Shown: piece by piece, positions 1 through 6,091 of the stretch
Layout: each line of letters begins with the position of its first letter
Position numbering within the stretch: position 1 is the stretch's first letter
Source of the DNA: Phoenicibacter congonensis
Lineage (GTDB): Bacteria; Actinomycetota; Coriobacteriia; Coriobacteriales; Eggerthellaceae
Direction of reading: 5' to 3'
NCBI GenBank assembly: GCA_030530045.1
Contig: JAUMVS010000088.1
Span: forward strand, 1 to 6,178
Length of the DNA stretch: 6,178 nt
Position numbers and translations under genes: made by a program
Notes under the pieces: generated by a model
Seen by the model: the letters and a program-made list of their open reading frames with translations, nothing else
Database searches by the model: none
Told to the model about the DNA's origin: nothing

Positions 1-650
1 AACATCTTGCTAAAATCTGGCACGAGATAAAATGCAATTCCGTCGACGCCGCCTGGCAGGGTAGCGGTGCGAATGCAGAGCACAATCATCAGGATAAACA
101 GGATAACCATCATCCATTTCGTGATTCGCTCAACGCCTTTTTGCAGGCCAAGAGAGCAAACGAGGAAGCCGATAACGACTGCAACGAGCATCCAGCCGAT
201 AATTTCGCTTGGGTTTGCCAAAAGCGAATTGAAAACGGTGCCAGTGGTTTCAGCTGTAGCGTTGTCGAACACGCCCGTTGCCATCTTTGGAATGTAGGCA
301 AGCATCCAGCCGCCAACAGTTGTGTAGAACATCATCAGCAGCATGCAGCCGATGTAGCCCCACCATGAGAACCAGTGAAATTTGCGGTTTGGCTGCAGCA
401 CGTCATAGGCCAGCGCTGCGCTTTTTTGGCTCGCGCGACCAACCGAGAACTCCATGACCATGACCGGCAGACCCAAAATCACGAGGAAGATTAAGTAAAG
501 CAGAACAAATGCTCCGCCGCCATATTGTCCCGTGATGTAGGGGAAGCGCCAAACGTTTCCCATGCCAATTGCGCAACCAGCCGCTATTAAAATAAAACCA
601 AGTCGTGAAGCGAAATGTTCGCGACCCTGTGGTTTTTCTGAACTTGCCAT
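1..650 (-). CDS. Na+-coupled amino-acid transporter, NSS/SNF (LeuT-type) family, 3' end cut by window edge
   Basis: Secondary transporter of the inner membrane that would import an amino acid or related amine with Na+. I translated it from an ATG at 650-648; about 216 residues are visible before the left edge. Residues about 12-55 hold TM1, whose unwound region and Na+-site signature read AGCAIGMGN followed by NVWRFPY and GGGAF, the hallmark of the neurotransmitter:sodium symporter family. The segment MMFYTTVGGW aligns with LeuT TM3, and its Tyr fits LeuT Tyr108, which contacts substrate. More hydrophobic segments follow to the edge (about TM5). The ATG is preceded by AAGGA at about 9 bp. The gene diverges from the transposase-like gene at 948, with roughly 300 bp between them. 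It has no evident partner gene here. Family is certain; the substrate cannot be read from this part, though bacterial homologues such as TnaT, MhsT and Tyt1 carry hydrophobic or aromatic amino acids. Confidence 0.93.
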   Translation of the reverse strand, partial: MASSEKPQGREHFASRLGFILIAAGCAIGMGNVWRFPYITGQYGGGAFVLLYLIFLVILGLPVMVMEFSVGRASQKSAALAYDVLQPNRKFHWFSWWGYIGCMLLMMFYTTVGGWMLAYIPKMATGVFDNATAETTGTVFNSLLANPSEIIGWMLVAVVIGFLVCSLGLQKGVERITKWMMVILFILMIVLCIRTATLPGGVDGIAFYLVPDFSKM

Positions 651-689
651 GTTCTCATTTCCTTTTCTACCAATAAATAATCCTCGTGA

Positions 690-698
690 ATTCTACCA
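690..698 (-). promoter_or_regulatory. Candidate extended -10 promoter for the NSS transporter
   Basis: On the minus strand the sequence TGG-TAGAAT forms an extended -10 element about 40 bp before the transporter ATG. No good -35 hexamer is visible at 16-18 bp, which is tolerable for an extended -10. This is a pattern match only. Confidence 0.3.
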
Positions 699-800
699 TG
701 CTCACCTGCGAACTTTTTTAAAATCCGCTACCCTTCGATAACTGCCATTCGCTCATTATTATTTTTTTATTCATCATTTACTCTCAGATTAAAAAAGCAA

Positions 801-828
801 ACATTTATCTCTGACACCAGTGAAAATG
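801..828. repeat. 28-bp quasi-palindromic direct repeat, copy 1
   Basis: This block is identical base for base to 880-907. It starts ACATTTATCTC and ends CAGTGAAAATG. Each copy can fold on itself: CATTT pairs with AAATG, TC with GA, and CTG with CAG around an ACAC loop, with one bulge and one mismatch, so it resembles a REP-like palindrome or a transposon end. It lies in the 297-bp gap between the divergent transporter and transposase-like genes. Function is unknown; an operator, an IS end or a REP remnant are all possible. Confidence 0.85.
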
Positions 829-856
829 TTGCTCCTGCCTTAGTTTTTTTAGGCGT

Positions 857-881
857 CAATTTACCTCCGTCCCCAATTTAC
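857..881. repeat. Short direct repeat CAATTTAC x2 between the 28-bp copies
   Basis: CAATTTAC occurs at 857-864 and again at 874-881, 17 bp apart, the second running into the start of the downstream 28-bp repeat. Together with the 28-bp copies this gives the 801-907 region a layered repeat structure, as seen at some mobile-element ends. Eight bases is short and could be chance. Confidence 0.4.
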
Positions 882-907
882 ATTTATCTCTGACACCAGT
901 GAAAATG
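880..907. repeat. 28-bp quasi-palindromic direct repeat, copy 2
   Basis: Identical to 801-828, with 51 bp between the copies. It ends 40 bp before the start of the transposase-like gene and just upstream of its candidate -10 box, so a protein bound here could influence that promoter. Confidence 0.85.
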
Positions 908-933
908 ACGTGCGTAACTGCGTAAACGTTCCA

Positions 934-939
934 TATAAT
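934..939 (+). promoter_or_regulatory. Perfect TATAAT -10 box for the transposase-like gene
   Basis: A consensus TATAAT ends 8 bp before the GTG at 948 and 11 bp before the ATG at 951. A start site 6-8 bp downstream would fall at about 945-947, leaving almost no leader. No convincing -35 or extended -10 is visible. The close spacing and the lack of a clear Shine-Dalgarno fit leaderless translation, which is common in Actinomycetota. Confidence 0.4.
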
Positions 940-947
940 GAGAAAGC

Positions 948-1628
948 GTGATGAAAAACAAGTACATTAACCATAGCCATTTAAGCGAAAGCGAGTTCGA
1001 ACACCTGGTTCGTTGCTTTGCAAACGAGATGCCCTCTTTGCAAATCGCGGCCGAGACGGGCCTAAATTGCAACACGGTAAACCGCATCGTCGGCCTAATC
1101 CGGCAGCGCCTCGTTGATCTTCAAAAGGGGAGCGTAATTATTCCGCGAAACCTGCATTTAGAGTCGGTGAAGTTCGCATTCCGTGCAATGGCTGTGACAC
1201 CAAGCCTCAACAGCGCCCGTGAGCAAATTCGAGTCGCGATTCTAAACGCTGAAGGCACGATTCATTGCGAGGTTGTCTCTAGCGACACAATTCTCACTAT
1301 CGTTCATCTTCTGAACGGCAAAATTAAAGATATTCCTGAGACGCAGGACGTTCGTAAAGAGGTCGTTGGCGTGCTCATGCTTTTGGCTAAAGAGTTCAAC
1401 GGCCGCATCGACAGCACTGGCAAAATTCTTGAGGTCTCAAGCGACGAAGAATGCGTGGCTCAAATTCACGACTTTGTGCGCTATGCAAAAAAGATTTTCT
1501 CAACGCGTCGCGGCATAAACATTGATAATTTTTCGCTTCATTTTTCGGAATGCAACTACCGCTGGAATCATCGCAACTGTGACCTTTACAGCCTTCTTCT
1601 AAAGGAATTTGAGAGCAATCCACTTTAG
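948..1628 (+). CDS. IS1595/IS1016-type transposase-derived protein, catalytic site apparently degenerate
   Basis: The 226-residue protein is about the usual length of IS1016-group transposases. Its N-terminus (LSESEFEHLVRCFA, then a helix-turn-helix at about 31-55 including AAETGLNCNTVNR) and its C-terminus (LHFSECNYRWNHRN, then DLYSLLLK and NPL) match the ends of that family. The middle can still be threaded: VRVAILNAEGTIHCEVV (about 95-110, allowing one change) fits the strand after the first catalytic Asp, and IHDFVRYAKK (173-182) fits the family's IENFWSFAKR. In that alignment, which I made from memory of the family, the first Asp (normally in DES) is Leu71 and the Glu/Asn is His174; a possible second Asp is Asp134. 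The frame is unbroken, so this is either a very recently inactivated copy or a domesticated DNA-binding protein. Start is GTG948 or ATG951; no strong Shine-Dalgarno is seen. Clear terminal inverted repeats are absent. Confidence 0.75.
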   Translation: MMKNKYINHSHLSESEFEHLVRCFANEMPSLQIAAETGLNCNTVNRIVGLIRQRLVDLQKGSVIIPRNLHLESVKFAFRAMAVTPSLNSAREQIRVAILNAEGTIHCEVVSSDTILTIVHLLNGKIKDIPETQDVRKEVVGVLMLLAKEFNGRIDSTGKILEVSSDEECVAQIHDFVRYAKKIFSTRRGINIDNFSLHFSECNYRWNHRNCDLYSLLLKEFESNPL

Positions 1629-1712
1629 TTGCTACAGAAACGCAAGTTGCAAGATGCATTTTACGTGCAAATTTCTATTAAATCTATTTCGTTTTAACGC
1701 TGGAAATAAAGA

Positions 1713-2861
1713 CTAATCGTGCTTTGTCTTTTGGTCGTCGCTAACCTTTTTGCGACGTTTTCTTGGATTGTAGTAATGCTGCAACACAGGCTCTAGCAGG
1801 CGAAGTTTATAAATTGCATAACCTGTAATGATGGCCGCGATAAAAAGGCTCAAAAGCTTTGCAATTCCTTCTAATTCTGCGAAAGCAAGACCACAAATCG
1901 AGAGCACTGCAGACCAAATCCACATGATTGCAACTGTTTTGGTTTGAGAAAAGCCAGCTTGCAGCAGGCGGTGATGGATGTGACCTTTGTCGGCTTGTCC
2001 GACTGGCTGATGTGCCTTTTTGCGTCTGATGATTGCAACGAGCGTGTCGGTGATTGGAACGCCTGCAGCCATGATTGGAACGAGCAGCGAGAATACAAAA
2101 GCGGTTCTCGCAATTGCGAGCAGTGAGACGATTCCCAGGAAAAGACCAAGCGTGAGGCTTCCAGAGTCACCCATGAAAATTTTTGCTGGGTGATGATTGT
2201 ATTTAAGAAAGCCCAGGCAGGTGCCAACAAGAATGAACGGCAAAACGATAGCTTCAACGATGTTAGCAAGCGCGCTATAGATTCCAATTGTCAGGGCAGT
2301 GATAATGCAAATGCCCGATGCCAAGCCGTCGAGGCCGTCAATCAAGTTGATGATGTTAGCGAAGGCAACAAGATAAAAAATCGTTATTGGCCATGCGAAA
2401 ATTCCAAATTGAATTAAACCACCTGGAACAAATGGATTTTGAATGAATGCAAATTGAATTCCGCCTGCACAAACAATTGTTGCTGCGACAATTTGCATTA
2501 GAAATTTTACTTTTGGCTTAAGACCAACAATGTCATCAACTAAACCGGTGGCAAACATGCAAACCACGCCAAGTGCCACAACTGGAATGTTGATGCCCTT
2601 GCTCATCATTGCGGCGCGATAGCCAAACCAACCGAAGAAATTCACGCCGATTTCAAGAATGATGAATGCGACAACGATTCCGCCGAAAATTGCAATTCCG
2701 CCCATTCTTGGAATTGGTTCTTTGTTTACACGGCGCGCGTCTGGGTAGTCGATAGCATCAAACGCAACTGCGATTTTCTTAGCAAAAGGCGTTAAGGCAA
2801 TTGTGGTAATTAACGCTATCGCAAAAAGAACAAAGATTTCTATGTAAGAAGCTATCGTCAA
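1713..2861 (-). CDS. tagO: Undecaprenyl-phosphate sugar-1-phosphate transferase, TagO/WecA type
   Basis: Membrane enzyme that transfers a sugar-1-phosphate, typically GlcNAc-1-P from UDP-GlcNAc, to undecaprenyl phosphate, the first step of wall teichoic acid or other lipid-linked surface glycopolymers. The 382-residue product is almost all transmembrane helices. Family motifs are in order: PRMGG (51-55), the catalytic DD pair (109-110, in GLVDDIVGLKPK), NLIDGLDGLA (172-181), MGDSGS (230-235), and the cytoplasmic HIHHR (294-298), which separates the WecA/TagO branch from MraY. A basic cytoplasmic tail (RKRRKK) ends the protein. The start is TTG at 2861-2859: an in-frame TAG lies a few codons upstream, no ATG or GTG is near, and AAAGG precedes it at close spacing. 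It lies 95 bp behind the regulator and could be co-transcribed or have its own promoter. The exact sugar and polymer are not readable here. Confidence 0.92.
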   Translation of the reverse strand: MTIASYIEIFVLFAIALITTIALTPFAKKIAVAFDAIDYPDARRVNKEPIPRMGGIAIFGGIVVAFIILEIGVNFFGWFGYRAAMMSKGINIPVVALGVVCMFATGLVDDIVGLKPKVKFLMQIVAATIVCAGGIQFAFIQNPFVPGGLIQFGIFAWPITIFYLVAFANIINLIDGLDGLASGICIITALTIGIYSALANIVEAIVLPFILVGTCLGFLKYNHHPAKIFMGDSGSLTLGLFLGIVSLLAIARTAFVFSLLVPIMAAGVPITDTLVAIIRRKKAHQPVGQADKGHIHHRLLQAGFSQTKTVAIMWIWSAVLSICGLAFAELEGIAKLLSLFIAAIITGYAIYKLRLLEPVLQHYYNPRKRRKKVSDDQKTKHD

Positions 2862-2913
2862 ACTACCTTTGATTGAGTCCTATAAAAGCACAGAATATTT
2901 ATTTTACTAGCAT

Positions 2914-2940
2914 GGCAGCGCTATGTGTGACGCGACTGCC
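2914..2940 (-). other. Hairpin in the regulator-tagO gap
   Basis: On the minus strand GGCAG-T-CGC pairs with GCG-CTGCC: 8 bp with one bulged T and a 10-nt loop. It starts 16 bp after the regulator's stop codon. No T-tract follows in either direction, so it is not a standard intrinsic terminator. It could be an mRNA processing or stabilising hairpin, or an operator in front of tagO. Confidence 0.45.
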
Positions 2941-2956
2941 AAAAACGTTTTAATTT

Positions 2957-3628
2957 TTAAGCGTTCCAGAGATAACCAACACCGCGAACTGTTTCAAGCT
3001 TGCTGGCGTTTTCAGGGCCAATTTTTGCTCTGATTCTTCTGATGTGCACATCTACTGTTCTTGAGCCGCCCAAATAGTCAAAGCCCCACACTCTTTTCAG
3101 CAGCTCATCTCGCGAATAGGAATGCTTTGGATGCGTAACCAAAAACGCGAGCAACGCATATTCGAGATAGGTGAGGTCAAGCGGCGTGTCATTGATGTGA
3201 ACTTGGTAGGTTCCAATGTTTAGTGTCATGTTTCCACATGTAATGATTTCGCTTTGTGAGCTCTCAGTGCCAGGGTAGAGCAAGTTTTTGATGCGAGTTG
3301 AAACTTCAGCTTCGCTAGCATCGGAAACAACAAAGTCGCATGTCAGATGCACTGGCAAGCGGAATTTATCAACATCTTTTTGAGGGCACACAAACAAAAT
3401 TGAGTCGCTGCCAAAAGAAGAGAACTTCTCGGTAGCAACAGCCTCATCACTCATTCCGCCTTCTGGAATCTCAAAAATTACCAGGCTGGCGCCTTGCAGG
3501 TGTGATGAATTCTGAAAAGCTTGATCATAGCGACACGTCATCAATTCGATGTCGAACGCTTTTAAAACATCCGCAAATTTCTTTGCGCAATCTACTGTGT
3601 CTGCAACAAAAAGTACTTTCTTTTTCAT
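2957..3628 (-). CDS. Atypical OmpR-family regulator, GlnR-like, with a receiver lacking phosphorylation residues
   Basis: DNA-binding transcription factor of 223 residues, cytoplasmic. The C-terminal winged helix (about 127-223) is textbook OmpR/PhoB type, with DELLKRVWGFDYLGGSRTVD followed by VHIRRIRAKIGPEN and TVRGVGYLW. From memory this is close to the corresponding stretch of actinobacterial GlnR. The N-terminal receiver-like domain (1-118) has the size and strand pattern but not the chemistry: there is no acidic pair after strand 1 (VLFVADTVD), the phospho-acceptor position is Glu53 (LVIFEIPEG), the strand-4 Thr/Ser is Cys81, and the conserved KP is replaced by SD (102-103). It should therefore not act as a normal phospho-acceptor, as is known for GlnR. 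The ATG directly follows the stop of the GS-like gene (TAAATG), implying translational coupling. No histidine kinase is visible. That it controls nitrogen metabolism is inference from neighbour and similarity. Confidence 0.85.
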   Translation of the reverse strand: MKKKVLFVADTVDCAKKFADVLKAFDIELMTCRYDQAFQNSSHLQGASLVIFEIPEGGMSDEAVATEKFSSFGSDSILFVCPQKDVDKFRLPVHLTCDFVVSDASEAEVSTRIKNLLYPGTESSQSEIITCGNMTLNIGTYQVHINDTPLDLTYLEYALLAFLVTHPKHSYSRDELLKRVWGFDYLGGSRTVDVHIRRIRAKIGPENASKLETVRGVGYLWNA

Positions 3629-4948
3629 TTACAACACCGCCAAATAGTTTTTGAGTTCGTAAGGGTCAACTTCTGAAATTGCTCTGTGCCATTCAGCTTT
3701 TTTGACCTTAATGAGATAGTCAAACACGGCGTCGCCGAGCGTCTGTCTCATGAGGTCGCTAGTCTCAAAAAGCTCAATTGACTTACCAAGCTCAATTGGT
3801 AATTCAGCAAGTTCGTTTGATTGCTCTTTGCCCTCGGAAGGAGCCTCGAGCTCAAGACCCTCCTCAATGCCTGCTAGACCTGCATTAATAATAGCGGCGA
3901 GTGCAAGATATGGATTGCAAGCTGCGTCTGGGTTCCTAACCTCAACTCTTGCGCAGTCTTCTGTGTTTGGACGGTGTCCTGGAACGCGAAGCATTGTTTC
4001 TTTGTTGTCGCGCGACCAGCCAATCTTTGTTGGTAGGCAAGAGGCAGAAATCAAGCGCTTGTAGGAATTCTGGTATTGATTTGTAACCAGGCAAGTCTCG
4101 TTTGCATACTTCAAAATGCCAGCCATGAACTGCTTTGCAGTGTCGGTCAAGTAATAACCAGCTGGGTCATTCTCATTGAAGAAGATGTTTTCGCCTTCCT
4201 CATTTGAAAGGTGGATGTGCAAATGCATGCTGCTGCCAGGCTGATCATTTAGTGGCTTTGGCATAAATGATGCAAAAACACCGTGCTTGAGGGCGATTTC
4301 TTTTACAGCCATTTTGTAGGTAACAATTGAGTCGGCCATCGAAAGCGCGTCTTGGGTGCGCAGGTCAATTTGATGCTGCGAAGCACCTGCCTCGTGTTGT
4401 GATTTTTGAACAGGAATGCCAACGCTCTCGAGTGTCAAAACTGTGTCTCGGCGCAGGTCGGTTGCGCTATCGAGCGATGTGAGATCAAAAGTCGAACCCG
4501 AATCAAGTGGGGTAGGGTTGTCTTTGCTCTCAAAGTAGTAGTACTCAATTTCAGGCTTAACGTTGACAATAAAGCCCATCTTTGAGGCTTTTCTCAAAAC
4601 CTCTTTCAGAATGTGGCGCGTGTCAGAAACGTAGGATTCGCCATCAGGTGTTTTGATGTTGCAAAACATTCTTGCAACGCAATTTTCGTTTGGTCTCCAT
4701 GGGAGAATCTGGAAGCTTGAAGCCTCTGGCCAGGCGATTACATCGCACTCTTGAGTCGATTCAAAACCGGCGATGCAGTTGCCATCTATTGGCATGCCGA
4801 TGTCGAAAGCACGCTCAAGCTCGTTAGGGACAATAGCGAAAGATTTTAAGTTTCCCAAAACGTCGGCAAACCAAAATCTCAGGAAGTGAACATCTCGGTT
4901 GTTTACTGTGTTTAAAACGTAATCCTCTTGAGCTGTGTATTGTCTCAC
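3629..4948 (-). CDS. Glutamine-synthetase-like ligase, GSI-alpha fold with altered ammonium site
   Basis: The 439-residue protein aligns without large gaps to class I-alpha glutamine synthetases such as B. subtilis GlnA and lacks a Tyr adenylylation motif. Kept: metal ligands Glu133 and Glu135 (KPEIEYYYF), Glu186 (QHEAG), His242 (SSMHLH) and Glu336 (RVEVR), plus NSYKRL and NPYLALA. Changed against canonical enzymes, by my manual alignment: the second metal Glu in the QHEID motif is Gln193 (QHQID); the flap Glu of PGYEAP, Glu304 in B. subtilis, is Cys304; the Ser of DGSS is Cys58; the Tyr of GGYFD is Thr153; the Arg of the NRS motif is Lys316. Several of these form the ammonium site, so it may ligate another amine (as PuuA-type gamma-glutamylpolyamine synthetases do) or act in regulation. 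The GTG start at 4948-4946 has AAGGAG 6 bp upstream. It lies 15 bp after selD and abuts the regulator. I withhold glnA as a symbol for this reason. Confidence 0.88.
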   Translation of the reverse strand: MRQYTAQEDYVLNTVNNRDVHFLRFWFADVLGNLKSFAIVPNELERAFDIGMPIDGNCIAGFESTQECDVIAWPEASSFQILPWRPNENCVARMFCNIKTPDGESYVSDTRHILKEVLRKASKMGFIVNVKPEIEYYYFESKDNPTPLDSGSTFDLTSLDSATDLRRDTVLTLESVGIPVQKSQHEAGASQHQIDLRTQDALSMADSIVTYKMAVKEIALKHGVFASFMPKPLNDQPGSSMHLHIHLSNEEGENIFFNENDPAGYYLTDTAKQFMAGILKYANETCLVTNQYQNSYKRLISASCLPTKIGWSRDNKETMLRVPGHRPNTEDCARVEVRNPDAACNPYLALAAIINAGLAGIEEGLELEAPSEGKEQSNELAELPIELGKSIELFETSDLMRQTLGDAVFDYLIKVKKAEWHRAISEVDPYELKNYLAVL

Positions 4949-4963
4949 TTCTGACTCCTTAGG

Positions 4964-6058
4964 CTATTTAATGATTTTTATTGTTCCTGGTTGTCCTGCT
5001 GTAATTCTACCAATTTTCCATGCATCAAACCCACAACGGTCTCTGAACTCTTTCTCAAATACGTCAGTTTTTTCTGGTGCAATTGAGCAAAGAAGGCCGC
5101 CTGATGTTTGAGGGTCGCAAAGCACGCCCATGTGGTCGTCAAACTCGATGTCATCCATGTCGCCTTGCTCTACAAATGACGTTGCATATTCAATGATTCC
5201 GTCTGTTTTGCCTGGTCGGCAATAGAGTTCCGAGAACTCAAGTGTTCTGTCGTAGAGCGGAAGCGCATCCCAGTCGAGCTCTGCACTAACGCCCGATGGC
5301 TCTAACATTTCATGCAGGTGACCTGCAACGCCGAAGCCTGTAACATCGGTTGCTGCATTTACGTCAGCTGCAATCATTGCCTCAGCGCCAGCACGATTTA
5401 GCTCCTTCATAAATTTAATAACTTCTGCGAAAGCCTCTTCGTCAATGAGACCTGCTTTAAATGCACTGTTTTGAATGCCTGTGCCAATCTTTTTTGTGTA
5501 ATAAAGAATATCTCCGGCTTTAGCGCCTTCGTTTTTGACGACTTTTTGTGGGTGCACTGTGCCGAAAACTGAAAGGCCATACTTTGGCTCATCGTCTTCA
5601 ATTGTGTGACCGCCGCAAATAACTCCGCCAGCCTCGCGAACTTTATCAGCTCCGCCGCGAAGAACTTCGCCAACAACGGCAGTTCCAACACTTTTAGGGA
5701 ATGCAAGAATGTTCATTGCTACCTGCACTTTTCCGCCCATTGCAAAAACGTCAGAAAGTGCATTTGCGGCTGCAATGCAACCAAATTCATATGGATCATC
5801 AACTACTGGAGTGAAAAAATCAAGTGTTAGAACAGCAGCAACATCATCGCCCACTTGATAAATTGCTGCATCGTCAGCCGTGTCAAAGCCGAGAAGCAGG
5901 CGTCCGCCTAAAACTGAAACATCTTGTTGGATGCTTGAAAGAACTTCCGAGAGCTCACCTGGCCCCCACTTAGCAGCTCAGCCACCTTTTTCCGTCAGTT
6001 TAGTAAGACGCACCTTTCCGTCTGGAAATGGTGAGTCTGGAGTCTTATTACATGGCAT
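4964..6058 (-). CDS. selD: Selenophosphate synthetase, itself a selenoprotein (in-frame TGA at codon 27)
   Basis: SelD makes monoselenophosphate from selenide and ATP, the selenium donor for Sec-tRNA(Sec). The full product is 364 residues. It starts with ATG at 6058-6056 behind GGAGG at 8 bp; a second ATG at 6053 is followed at once by TAA. The catalytic loop reads GG-U27-AAKWGPGEL: the TGA at 5978-5980 sits exactly where homologues have Cys or Sec, and Lys30 fits the essential Lys (E. coli Lys20). Reading continues in frame through DDAAIY (62-67), DFFTP (80-84), SDVFAMGG (102-109, Mg/ATP-binding Asp103), GGHTI (149-153) and TDVTGFG (237-243), all AIR-synthetase-like SelD motifs. Stop is TAG. 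Automatic calling would start at the GTG at 5854 and drop the catalytic loop. The adjacent tRNA-Sec supports recoding. The host must also encode SelA and SelB, not seen here. Confidence 0.96.
5949..5967 (-). promoter_or_regulatory. Candidate bacterial SECIS hairpin downstream of the selD TGA
   Basis: Counting the U of UGA as 1, nucleotides 14-19 (GGGGGC) can pair with 27-32 (GCUCUC): four Watson-Crick and two G-U pairs, capped by a 7-nt loop CAGGUGA that begins at nucleotide 20. The distance from UGA to the apical loop lies within the range described for bacterial SECIS elements, and the loop carries AGGU, as in E. coli fdhF. The G usually found among the first two loop bases is at the third position here. 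A weaker alternative pairs GAGCU with AGCUC around a UGG-GGG-CCA tip. Folded by eye only. Confidence 0.45.
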
Positions 6059-6091
6059 GATTTTCGCCTCCAGCGGCAAGAATTTAAAAAA

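Noticed and set aside
67..368. Plus- and minus-strand short ORFs inside the transporter
   Set aside because: They are shadow frames of the NSS gene, whose own frame runs open from 650 to the edge with clear family motifs.
801..907. CRISPR-like spaced repeats
   Set aside because: Only two 28-bp copies with a single 51-bp interval that itself contains a small repeat, and no cas gene nearby.
884..1087. Minus-strand 67-residue ORF overlapping the transposase-like gene start
   Set aside because: It covers repeat copy 2 and the HTH coding region antisense, with no family signature.
1629..1712. Bidirectional terminator between the convergent transposase-like gene and tagO
   Set aside because: Only a weak TTGCA/TGCAA stem with a long loop is visible and no T-tract follows it.
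3750..4064. Plus-strand 104-residue ORF
   Set aside because: Antisense shadow of the GS-like C-terminal region; low-complexity Ser/Ala composition and no start context.
5978..5980. TGA as a true stop or pseudogene mutation in selD
   Set aside because: It sits precisely at the Cys/Sec catalytic position, the frame continues with conserved SelD motifs on both sides, and a tRNA-Sec lies next door.
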